A stretch of DNA of 64,000 nt from contig CM056875.1 in assembly GCA_029876055.1 (NCBI GenBank), positions 6,163,001-6,227,000 on the forward strand. Reading direction: 5' to 3'. The translations under genes and the position numbers were made by a program. Origin of the DNA: Madurella fahalii. Taxonomy: Eukaryota > Ascomycota > Sordariomycetes > Sordariales. Below the pieces are notes generated by a model. That model was not told the origin of the DNA. It made no database searches and saw only the letters and a list, made by a program, of their open reading frames with translations. This document shows, in pieces, positions 12,050 to 22,965 of the stretch (positions within the stretch are counted from its first letter, which is position 1; each line of letters opens with the position of its first letter).

Positions 12050-14146
12050 TTAGTCCTCGTCCGCTACCTTGTCAGACACCATCTCCTTTGCCTTGTTCAC
12101 AATCTTCTCGGGCGGCCGCGTCACCGCAGCGTCGGTGGGCTCCGCGGGACTGCTCATACCGGGGATCGGCGGGAGCTGGCCGTTCAGCTCGCTGGGAACC
12201 GGGATGCGGATATCCTCCGGGGAACCGGGTATCATTCTTGAATCAAGTCCGGGAATGTGAATTCGCTTCGCTTCGTTCTGGTACGCTGCGGGAATGATCT
12301 CGATGATCTCATCCCGAGGGAACTTAAGCTTGGGAATGTCCCGCGTGCTGCAATGCATCAAATACGCATAGAGGACGCGCAAGACGCTCTCATGAGCGAT
12401 GATCAAGAGATCGTTCTGCTCACGCTCCAGCTCGAGAATAATAGGCTCAAGACGGACAGCGAGGTCATGGTACGACTGTATCCGGTTAGCTCTCAGTTAA
12501 CAGCAGGTATACCCAACGGCTGCCATACCTCTGCGCGGGGGTAGCGATGATGGTAGGGATCCAGCTCGTGCTTCTCGACTTCCTCAGGATACAAGTGACG
12601 GATGGCGCGCTCCGACAGCTTCTCGCAAACGCCGGGGTTGATCTGGCTCATTTGCGACCGCTGTCTAACTTTGTAACCCATCTCCTTCAGGGGGTCCGCA
12701 GTCTGGATAGTGCGAAGTCTGGTCGATGTCCAGACCGTCAGGGGCCGCAATGGGGCTTCGGCGCCGCTCTGGGCGATTGCCGCCTGGCGTTCCTGTTCCC
12801 GGTGTTTGAGGAGCGTCTCGGTCATCTTGTGTGCATACTCTAGCCCTCGTCCGAAAGCGGCGCATCGGCCTTGTACGAATCCTCTTCTGTAGCAGGGCCA
12901 GCGCGGACGAAGAAAGTGGTGCGCGACTTGATGTGCAAGTTGGTCAAGTAGAAGACGATCCTGTGAGACAAGTAGTTGAAGCTGACGTTATTGTAGTAGA
13001 AGGCTTGACCAGCGTTGATCATCTTGACGTAGTTCAACTCCTCCTCTTGCATAGTCTCGAATACGGGAATCTTGGTCTCGATCCGCTTTAAGTAGCGCTT
13101 AGCTGCCTCATCGGGGTCCATCCCATGAAACTTTGGGTGGTTAGCATCCTAATCTGACCGAGATGTCAGGGAATACTCACGTCAGGAGAAGATATCTTCA
13201 CGTTCCGTGCATTTTCCTTGAGAATTTCTTGGTCGTCGACGTACGACTCGATGAAGAGGGTCTGCCGCACATCACCTTAGCAAGCCTGCTCCTAAGATGG
13301 TCGGTTCAGAGTCCCACCTGGACGTCGTGCTTGGCAAACTCCTTGGCCAGAGCGCGGCGGCCGCTCGCAGTCGGATTGACAGCGTCGTAGATGGCAACTT
13401 GGCCGTTTTCATGGTTTAACCAGGCGTAAATGTCCTCTCTACACTTTTTGAGAATCTTTTGACGGAGCATTACCGAAGCTGGAGACGCATTTGGGTAAAA
13501 GTAATCCTGGGGGACATCGCCCCCCTGACCAACGGTAGCCCGACGGTAGTCTCCTAGATGGAAAATGCGCGTCTTCACACCAAGCCTATATAAATCAGCA
13601 TCCACCAAGATAGAAGCGTGCCTTCCAAACTTACCACGAAAGATAGCGAGCCACCGAGACACAAATGTGACTGGGTCTGGGTCAGTTACAGCCCCGGAGC
13701 TGCGCGGTTGCAAGAGGACTTACGTTTTCCCACGAGCCGGAGGGCCAACCATGACAATGGCGATCCTGCCAGAGTGGAACAGCCGACCAGACATGGTGCT
13801 GTAAAGCTGGGCTGGCGCCAGATTTCCCTGATCCTCGGAGATATCGTGGATACCATCTATGAAGGTCGAGCTTTTGCGACGATAGCGAGGAGCGTTGACC
13901 GCGATTTCGGCCGTACTAAAACTATTAGCGACGGCATGGCCCAGCTCGGTTCATCAGACTTTGTCTGAGGAGCACGATGGTCACGGTGTTATGCCATGCC
14001 CAACTGGCGTATGCGAGCCTTAAGACTAGCATAACCAAGCGATAAGGATCCAGACCTTCGTGGAGAGGTCGGCAGCTGCCGGCGCGAGAACAATGCTGGA
14101 CAGGGAATGGCATGCCAAGAAACTCAACTTACAGGAGAGTATCCAT
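12050..14146 (-). CDS. 6-phosphofructo-2-kinase with degenerate bisphosphatase domain, frameshifted
   Basis: Seven exons: 14146-14133 (14 bp), 13915-13724, 13670-13635 (36 bp), 13585-13318, 13261-13181, 13130-12529 and 12475-12050; about 539 aa if a 1-nt frameshift in exon 6 is allowed. The kinase domain has the P-loop GPPARGKT (residues 62-69) and the HLGDYRRA segment; it makes fructose-2,6-bisphosphate, the activator of phosphofructokinase-1 and inhibitor of fructose-1,6-bisphosphatase. The C-terminal half is a phosphoglycerate-mutase/bisphosphatase fold, but the catalytic RHG reads RAG (FFVRAG), so the phosphatase should be dead, as in yeast Pfk26-type enzymes. Around 12844-12846 the frame must shift by one base: the first frame reads ADAPLSDEG then a stop, while the next frame continues GLEYAHKMTE. 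The exon is 602 nt, one short of a multiple of three, so a single missing G explains it. The 14-bp first exon sits in a good start context (CACCATGG) with donor GTAAGT, but its 217-bp intron is inferred only from phase. Confidence 0.88.
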
Positions 14147-15305
14147 GGTGTCGACGCTTGGTTCGGAGATTCTGAGGGCACGGCTGGATGTGGTAAAAGC
14201 AGCTTGCCCTGGAGGTTTGCCGTAACACTCCCCGGCACTTCAGTGGCCGAGGTATTGCCTGGGGGTGGTGGTCCTGGTGGCAGGTATCAAAAGGAAAACT
14301 GACGATAAGCAGTCTTCGTAGACTTCAACGGTTGTTCTCAATAAGCGCCAACGGTGACGGGTAGAGAATGCCGGCGGCGACGAGCGAGATATCTATGGGA
14401 ATGTGTGGTGCGGCAGCCGCTTCTCGCCCAACAATGGGAAGCAACCAATGCTTTTCCGAGGGCGACTGCGGCGAGTGAGAATGGCTCCACCTTAGCAGTA
14501 CTTAGTCTCTCAGAAGCACGTCGTAAAAGATAATAGTTGCAACACAGCAAAGACAACAAGAATCTAAGAATGGTACGTGCTATGCGTCAAGACGATGCAA
14601 TCAAAGGTTTAGATGGCTGAAGTTCGGGTTGGACCGGGCGAAGCACAATAGCTACGTTGTGTGGCGTCAGCCACGATGCAGTGCCAGCAACCAGACAATC
14701 ACAGATCCGAGCTTAGTTTAGAGAATAGAAGGAGCCACTAATAACCCTAGGACAGGATAGGAGGGTACGGGCAGATTCAATGTAAACGATAGGACTTCTG
14801 ACATTTTGATTAATCCGCCTTGCACGTCATTGGATAAGTATTTTGTACTCTTTAAGAAATCGCACATGTGACAAGGCTGTCCGTCAGGTAGGTAGCTAGT
14901 CCCAGGATGCGGTTCAGGTTGTTGGAGCATCCATCCATCCATCCTAGCATCGGTGGCTGATTTCTCCGACTCCGGCTGCCGTGCCGTCATCACGCCTTGG
15001 CAGCCGGCTGCTTGGTCTCCACAAGGCGCATGGGCCTTCCAGCCGGCTGGCGACTCCCGGACCGCGAAATTTTTGGCCCAGCTCCTTTGAACGATTTCGA
15101 CCAGGACCGAATCCCCAGTGACGGCTCAATTGTCCCGGACATCGAGAGCCACCCTCGACTGCGACGGTAAAGCAAGTCAAGGCGCCTGCGAGTATCGGGT
15201 CGATTAGATATCCATTGCCCCGACTCCAGCTACGATCCTTTCTTTAATCCGGCGCCACCCAGAACCGTCTTCTCACAATCCCTGCGACTGCTGACTACTG
15301 TCACC
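14147..15305. promoter_or_regulatory. Divergent intergenic region PFK-2 / Tom40
   Basis: 1.16 kb between divergent starts. Several open frames under 95 codons have no motifs. It should contain both promoters; no specific site is assigned. Confidence 0.5.
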
Positions 15306-16693
15306 ATGGCGTCCACCTCCGACGCGCCGCTTGCGTTTATGCGCAACAACCGGATCTTCTCTGGGCTCTCAGATGTCTATAACGGCTTTCAAGAACGGAG
15401 AGCAAAGCTTGGGCTGTCGAATCCTGGCCAGGTAGAGAATATTGCGAAGGGTACGTCACAAGACGGCGGCTCTGACCGTTCCGTTCCTTTCTTCGGGATG
15501 GCGAGATTCCTTTTCCACGGCACTGACACCCAATTCCACAGAGGTCCAGCGCGATGTCCTTACGACCCCCTTGATGTTCTCCGGTCTGCGGGCCGAGCTT
15601 ACCAAGGCCTTCAGCCTGAACCCTTTGTATGTCCCTTGGCGAGCCACGATTGACGTATCGGGGCCGGCATTACGAGCATAGACGATAGAGATATGCCACC
15701 CTCCACTCAACGCGCAGTGCTGACGAGAAGCCAAGATTCCAAGTATCCCACCAATTCGCCATGGGCGAACGGCTAAACCCATACACCTTCGCCGCTCTTT
15801 ATGGCACTAGCAAGGTATGGCGCTCTTTCGCACTATTGCCTTCTGCTGGCATTCGAATCGATCTAACACAATCAAACAACAGGTGTTCGCCCAAGGTAAC
15901 ATCGATGAGCAAGGCGCTCTTTCCGCGTCGTTCAACTGGAGATGGAGCAATGCTATGGTTACAAAGTCGCGGTTCCAGATTGCGCCCGGCGGCGGCGGCA
16001 TGGGCCAGGATATGGCCCAGTTTGAGAACGAGTACACTGGGGCCGATTTCACCGCAACAATCAAGGCACTCAATCCTTCGTTCCTTGACGGCGGTTTGAC
16101 GGGCATTTTCATCGGGCAGTATCTACAGTCCGTCACGCCCAAGCTTGCTCTGGGTCTGGAGGCTGTCTACCAGCGTGTCGGTCTTACTCAGCCCCCTGAC
16201 ACCGGTGTCTCATATGTTGCCCGCTACAAGTCGGATAACTGGATTGCCAGTGCCCAGCTGCAAGCTCAGGGTGCACTCAACGCGTCGTACTGGCAACGTC
16301 TGTCCGACAAGGTCCAAGCCGGCGTGGACATGACCCTCTCAGTTAATCCCGGTGCCGCCATGATGGGTGGCCCGCAAAAAGACGGCACTACCACGTTTGG
16401 TGCTAAGTACGACTTCCGTATGTCGACTTTCCGGGCACAGATCGATTCCAAGGGCAAGTTGAGCTGCCTGCTCGAGAAGCGGGTTGCCGCCCCTGTGATG
16501 ATGACTTTTGCCGCTGATGTCGACCATGTTACGGTAAGTTGAAATTCGGCTGGGTTAGGGAATTTGAAGCTGACCCCCCTATTAGCAACAAGCCAAGATC
16601 GGAGTTGGCATTTCCATTGAGGCCGGTGGCGAGGAGCTTCAAGAGCAGCAGGATGCCTTGGGCGCTCAGCCGGCGATGAACATCCCATTCTAG
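15306..16693 (+). CDS. tom40: Mitochondrial import receptor subunit Tom40
   Basis: Five exons, 15306-15450, 15542-15626, 15736-15814, 15883-16533 and 16586-16693; 355 aa, close to the length of known fungal Tom40. Tom40 is the beta-barrel channel of the TOM complex in the mitochondrial outer membrane, through which nearly all nuclear-encoded precursors pass. The spliced protein reads through the family landmarks: an N-terminal helix (FSGLSDVYNGFQERR), LNPLFQVSHQFAMGE, GNIDEQGALSASFNWRW, and the C-terminal beta-signal region KIGVGISIEAGGEE. The interior alternates polar and hydrophobic residues as expected for barrel strands. All intron phases close exactly; introns are 52-109 bp. It is divergent from the PFK-2 gene. 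Confidence 0.97.
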
Positions 16694-18126
16694 ATGGAAG
16701 ACAAGCTTCGCAAGCCACAGGATCTTGAGACTGAGGTCCCTGGCCTGCGGCCTGCGCCCACCAACCGCGCTCCGCTCCGCTCCGCTCCGATGCATCCATA
16801 CTCCGGCCGTATAATCTAATAACACCCGAGTGACTAGCCAACAACCAGCGGGATAAGCATAACCTTTCGGCCTTCGTCGTGCTCATTCTATCAGCCCTCT
16901 TTTTCATCTCCATGTCTTTATATACTCTGATCGACTGCCTGGATCATCAAGCAGCACGAGCATATCATGGTTCCTCCACGTTGGTCGGCCTGCGTCTTTG
17001 CATATCTGCGGCTCCTGAGCGAATGATAGACTTTCCTTCCATATTCCCTTCCCAGCCGTGTTTAGCCACCCGCGGATGGATAGGCGTCTTAAATGACCGG
17101 GACGCGCGATGGAGAGCGGGATGGGTAAACCACATGTGTACTATAGACTTTTTTCTCTCATTGGGAAGGGGTTTGGGGAAGGGGAATAAAGAAGGGATCC
17201 CCTTTTTGCAGCTTATGACCGACCGGCAGGGCCTTGGGAATGCGGTTGTGGGCAGCGAGGACTTGGTCAAAAAAGGGGGGAAAGCAGAGGTTTACAGAAT
17301 TCCCACGCCGGCCCGTCCATCGACCTCTTAAATGGGCCGAGAGACAGCTAGCGTTGTAGAATATTAAGTAGCATTGGAACGCTGTAAATTAGCATGAAAA
17401 ATGGACTGTTATGAATGTATCCCAGGCGGTATCTACATACAATGACCACCTCTCGCGTTTGCTTATACTACCAGCCAACATCGCTCAGTCCAGCTTGAAC
17501 CAACACATGATCTACCGCACCGCATAGCAATGGATACAGGTTAAGCCTTTCCAGGAAATACTCGCTTGCTCCGTTCATCTAAACATCCATTACTTTATAC
17601 GTATCGACGATAGCGCTACCTCCCCTGCATTATCGAGGCAGGGCAACCACGGTCATGCTCGCTGCCTCTTTCCCCTCAGATTAAACCCCTCCCTTTCTTC
17701 CTACGCCTCTTGGAACAACCCGGTCCAATAGTAGTAGTAGTCCATCCATCCATCCGTCCGTCTTTGGTGGTATATCCGACATGAATGCAATGCAATAAGA
17801 TCACCACCACGCCCACCCGCCGGCCATTGCCATGCTTCCGTTTCCTTTTCCCCTCTCTTTTCCGTTCCAGCTCAAAATAATTAACCGCCGCCAGGGAAAC
17901 AAGTTTTGTTTCGAATCAACCAACCTACCAACCGGTAATCGACCTGCTAAGAGAAGGAAACCGCCCGCTTGGATCCCGAATTCGGCGCGTGTGATAGAAA
18001 GATAGCGAGAGATCACGCACAAGTAGCGCAGGTTCCACATGAGAAACATGCCACCCCTGATCGACCAGAACCTACGATCCGCATACCGCCATTGACCTCT
18101 CCAAGTGCAAGGAAGCGAAGCAATGC
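16694..18126. other. Intergenic between convergent genes, no gene seen
   Basis: 1.43 kb between the 3' ends of Tom40 (+) and the USP gene (-). It contains short open frames without motifs and one simple-repeat tract near 17.73 kb. Confidence 0.55.
17729..17762. repeat. Simple repeats GTA, TCCA, TCCG
   Basis: A GTA trinucleotide run passes directly into TCCA and TCCG tetranucleotide runs. It is non-coding low-complexity sequence. Confidence 0.85.
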
Positions 18127-20864
18127 TCACATGACCATGCACTCACGGTCCGGAACAGCCTCCTTGGACGACTTCCCTTTATCCTTGTCCTTTTCCTTCT
18201 TATCCTCCTTTTCCCGACTCTTCGACTTATTCCTGTCCTTTTTGTGATGAGGAGAATGGGAAGTGTGGTGGTCTTTGTCTTTTTCCTTTTCCTTGCCTTT
18301 GCCGGCGGCTTCATCCCCGTCAATAGCCGCAGGCCGGTCCTCGGCGGCCGCCTCAGAGCTGACGCGGCCGGTATTATTGGCGCCGTTAGGGAGCTCCTTA
18401 CTCGTTCGTCCAAATCCCAGCCTAGACATGGTGATGCTCATTCTACCTTCACCAACCTGGCTAGTAGCGCGGGACTTGCTGCTGCTGCCAGTCTTGCCAG
18501 AAAATATTGCCGCGGCCCGAGAGAGCCGCGTTCCAGTGCTTTCATCTTGCGGCGTGATAGCCGGCGTGGTAGCTTCGGGGCTGACGCCCGAGGGGTGGGC
18601 CGCTGGCTCCGAGAACGAGACGCTGGCGCGCCTCGAGCTGTCCGTCTTCAGAACGACGGAGTACGAGCCGTCGTCAAAGCTGTACCGCGCAGGCTGTTCG
18701 ACGTCAGAGCTAAGGCGGATGCTCGGGGTCCCCACGGGAAGAGTCGTTGCAGAATCGAAGTAGCCGCTCGCCGACCTCGATATGCCACCGGTATAGTCAC
18801 CTGCCACGTCGACGCTCGGTGTTCCGGGGACATTAGTAGCGGATTCGATGTAAGACGGAGGTTCCGCCACAGACCCGTCGGTCGACGCGGCCGTGATGTC
18901 CACCATGGGGACGATCTGGTAGAAAAGGAGGTATGGCATCTCCTCCCGGAGTGACTCCTTAATGTCGTCCACATAAGTTACTCGCTTTTCTATCGCCAAA
19001 TCGTCAAATTTCACCCATTGCGCCTCTTCGTAATCGGGCGGAGGATCGTGGTCGTGTCTCCGGTTGTCTGTCAAGAGCTTGGGAGCCACTCGAGCAAACG
19101 CAACGTAGTGGCCACTGTGAAGTGAGTCACCGCGGTGGCAGACGACCGACTGCAAAACAAGCTTATACTCCTGGCTCAGCCCGCTTGATGCCTTCTCCGA
19201 GTTGACGTCGTCAACGACCATGAAATGCGGAAGCCGCAAACTGTCTGGGATGTCGATGAGGGTGTTGTGTCGCTTGGGGACGCCTTGTTCTGTCATTGTA
19301 TACCTCTTCAAACAAATTCCCACAACTGGGCGCTGGTTGAAATGTCGAGCAACCTCGACGTCGTTGCTAGGTTCGCCGTTTGGCGTAGCGTGCCACGCTG
19401 GCGAAGGATTAGCTCGGGACCTCATGTTGGAAGGAGTGGGCACACTGACGAATCAATCGGAAGAACTGCCAGGCCGGAATCGTGACTGCCTTCACCACCG
19501 TCGAGCCGGTCCGTTTCGCTCGCTGAAGCAGGCCCGTCGTGGCTTCTGGGTCGGGGGCGCGACCCTCACCATCCACGACAATTCGCTGTATGATGCTCGT
19601 TGATCTAGTCCGAGAGGTTGACGGAGTGTCGAAGCTCGCGGACGCAGGGCTGGGCATTGACACTGGAGATTGCGTAATGCCATCCGGTTCCGTAAGACTC
19701 CGCTGAAGCTGCGCAGTTTCGACATTCGCACGAGGCGCTTCGACTCCCTCCTGGGTGACAATCCGAATCGTGCTCTTTGGCGTCAATACAGGCCTATCAC
19801 CGCCTTTCTTCTCCTCTAAACTGTCCCGGAGGACGTCGACCTGGTTGTTGAAGTACTCTTCTAAGCAATCTTCGAGCTTGATCCCTTTGCCGTCGGGGTC
19901 AGGCGGGACGGCAAGGTTGAGTAACCTCTCGTGGACGACTTTGTGGTCGTCTGCATCTCCTTTTCCTTGGTGGAAAAGGTCAACCTGGAGCGCAAGAAGA
20001 GGTAGTTGCAACGTCTCGGTGATAAAGGCGAAAGCCTCGGATGTGTCCTGTTGTTCAAGAAGCTGGGCATCTTTCCAGCCGCATGCCGCGAGAGTCTCCT
20101 GGATATGTTGCGTCTGTCGAGACACTGTCAGCCTCGGGTGGGAGGGAGCGGCGAGGATGCATCGTACCATATCTTCGTGAATCAGTTTCCCGCTTCTTAA
20201 CATGTTGACCCACAACCTAAGTAGCGCGGCTAGCTTATTCCGAGACTCGTCTGCCAAATCATTTTTCAACATGCATTCGAAAGCCGTCAGCTTGGCGAAC
20301 ATGGCGAAGAGCAATGCATCGAGATAACAGGTGACGTTTCCCCTATTTTCAGCGCCCAGCATTTCAACATTTGGGTTGTACGGCTGCACTATCCCCGCGA
20401 AAGCCTTCTGCTGAAGCTGTAAAAGCCCGATAGCTTTATCGATATCGCCGCCGGCGAACTTAGAATTGAGGGCATATCGAATGACTTCTTTGGAGATTTC
20501 GTGGTAATTTAATTCCTGGAGTCGCTTGGATACGTCTTCAATCTGTTGGAACCATTAACACAGAACCGGAAGCCTAGCCACGACGTCTCTCGCCTACCTT
20601 TGCGGCTTCTTTCTCCTCTTCTTCCTTTTCCTTCTGGGCCTGTTTTGCAGAGTCGGGCCTGAAGAACGAGAGGAATGAATCGGCGGTTAGCGGACGGGAC
20701 TAGGCCATAGTTAACAATGACAAAGTCTCTGGATGTGGAGGGATCACTCCACAGACCTTGCCGCCGTTCTCAGCCGACCTGTTTCGACGATGATTGCCAT
20801 TCTTCTCTCGCACACTGCGGAGCTTTCTTGGCATCATCAGCGAAGCGGCCTTCATTTTCTCCAT
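18127..20864 (-). CDS. Ubiquitin-specific protease, CYLD-like catalytic box
   Basis: Five exons: 20864-20757, 20699-20598, 20542-20168, 20113-19450 and 19397-18127; 839 aa. It is a cysteine deubiquitinase of the UCH/USP superfamily. The catalytic Cys lies in NVTCYLDALLFAMF (about residue 142); this box resembles CYLD-type enzymes more than the usual GNTCYMNSLLQ. The His box is SLHSGHYVAFARV in exon 5, with a following WVKFDD. Exons 4 and 5 join as FFRLIPWHATPNGEP after a 52-bp intron with branch CTAAT. The first two exons encode a basic stretch and a Glu/Lys-rich helix. After about residue 600 the protein is Ser/Thr-rich and ends in a Lys/Asp/Glu-rich low-complexity tail. The first donor (GTCTGT) is weak, so exon 1 is the least certain part. 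The target is unknown. Confidence 0.9.
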
Positions 20865-22965
20865 CTCTCGCAGGATCACGACGAGGGATGATAGCCGAGT
20901 CCCAAAAACAAGACGTTGGTGGTTCTGAAAGTCAGGATAGTAGATATTGGGACATGATACAGAGGTGGTTTCCGGGCCGAGCTAATTTAGCGACGTGACG
21001 GGAGAGGGCGGTGGCTAGGAGAGATGATCATAATAATTAATCGATACTACAAAACGACTGTTTCGGAAACAGGTTCGTAGACGTAAAGAAGAGAAAGCAT
21101 CGAGTGACCGTGGGGTTTGGGTGCTGCGCTACACAAGGTCGGGATCAGAAGGATGGAGGGGTCGCAACAACGGCGTGTCCCAAAGATAAGGCTCGCTGCC
21201 TTCTGGGGATCGAGGCTGCTGCCTCGGGCTACTTTAGCTGCTTGCGCAAGCGTCGTCAAAACACCGAGACAGACCTTTGCGGCGGGAGCTCAAGGTGGGA
21301 TGTTGCGTGGCTGGACGAGTGAGCCCCGACCAGTGTCGAGGGCCGTCTTGTGCAGCCAACAAGTTGGAGGGCAAGGAGGGGCCCGAGAACGTGGGCTACT
21401 GGGGCAGATCCCCGCCAGGCCGCCGGACAGATCGATTTTCCGCTTATCAACGGGTCTGTGCTAGTACCGTAACCTGAACCATGAGTATCCGCGATTCAAC
21501 AGTCGATTGCACAGATCGCATCTTGATTATGCAACAGCTCTGCTGCTGCTACAAAGCTCTAAGAGAGTCAATGATACACTAGCTTTTCAAAACACACAGC
21601 TTTAGTGCCTTTGTCGGTTCTTTAGCACGAGCGTGTTGATGCCTCTGTCCGGTGAGGATTTCGGTGTTCCTGCTGGTCAGGGCAGAAACTGATGTCGCAT
21701 CGGGTTGCTGCAAGCTTTCCCGTCCCAAGTCAACCCGTGTTTTGGATATCCAAGGATCTGCGGTGCACCCTTGCCCCGCCTTTGCATTGTGTGTTCATCA
21801 TCGGAATGGTGAACTGGGAAGGCTGACGGGGTTGACGTCCCCAGTAACGCTCGAGATGACGGGGTTGTATCCAAAATGATAACTGCATGCGTTGCGTGTC
21901 TGGTTACCAATCCTATGCGGAGATTCGGACGGCGTGGAATGTCTCAAACAGTACAGCAGGCCTCCCTACCTGGCCGTGCAGGTCGTTTCCAAGACGCCAA
22001 AACCATGCGGGTACCCACGAACCTAGGCACCGGGCCGGGGCCCGGACCATTTGAACATAACCTGGCCGGAAAACCCGGGTGCCTGTAAATACACTATACT
22101 GGTAACACAGCGACCGTTGTGGTCCTCACGTCAATCCAGACCCATTATGGATCCCGGTTACAAATAAGGCAGTCGTCCTGTCGTTTTCATACAATACGAC
22201 GTCTGCCGTGGAGGTTTCGACGAGAGTGAATTGCCAATGCCGTGCCAGCAGCTGGACAGGCAGCGACAGAGCGGTTAATTTGACTTTTAGGGGCACATTA
22301 CGTAGACCATTTAGACCCATTCAGCGTAGCAACGCGTAAGCTCTTCATCTGGTTTCTTTTCTGTTGTTTCCTCCTTTGCCCACTGCTTTATGGATTGTAT
22401 TTCCAGCTCTGATCAATTTGGGCGAGTCCAAGGTTGACGCGGTGTCTCGGTTTCTCGGCCTCTCATATATACACTAGATTTTATCAACGGAGGTGATTGC
22501 GTCGTAGGGGAAAAGAGCGGTTCTATGTACACGTATACATTACCTGCTTACCACACGGACTCCCACTTATCAATCGATTTCTTGCTCCACCCGTGCAGGA
22601 CGCCGTCACCCGAGGTCCCAGAAGGTGATGGGATACTGCTAGTCTGCTTGGTGGTTCAAGATGACAACAAGCCACCTCCAGTTTTCAACAGCCACTGCGG
22701 GTACCCGGAGGCTTGGCGCTCTCCGCACTCAATCGTCGCCCCACAAAGGCCGGGGGACCGACGAACCTCGGCATGGACGGGTAATGGTACCAGCTAGGGA
22801 GCTCCGACCCTCGTTCGAGCCAATGATTCAACATCAACGCTCTACGTCCATGCCATTTGCCAGAGGGATATTAGATCCTCTCGACTTCCATTAGCACTGA
22901 ATAATCTCACCGTTCTTTTACAACACTGAACCGTTCCTTTTCAACTCGCTGAGCAAACCTCCAAG
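20865..22965. other. Long intergenic stretch, no gene seen
   Basis: 2.1 kb with only short open frames (at most about 115 codons) and no recognised protein motif, tRNA, rRNA or transposon. It contains the promoters of the USP gene (-) and the acyl-CoA dehydrogenase gene (+). A fast-evolving or non-coding transcript cannot be excluded. Confidence 0.5.

Noticed and set aside
12840..12880. A very short intron (about 37 bp) explaining the PFK-2 frameshift
   Set aside because: It would be shorter than any other intron here and would remove the conserved SYKADAPLSDEG segment; a missing base fits better.
18244..18954. 236-codon + strand frame antisense to the USP gene
   Set aside because: Hydrophobic start and Arg-rich remainder come from reading the low-complexity USP tail in reverse.
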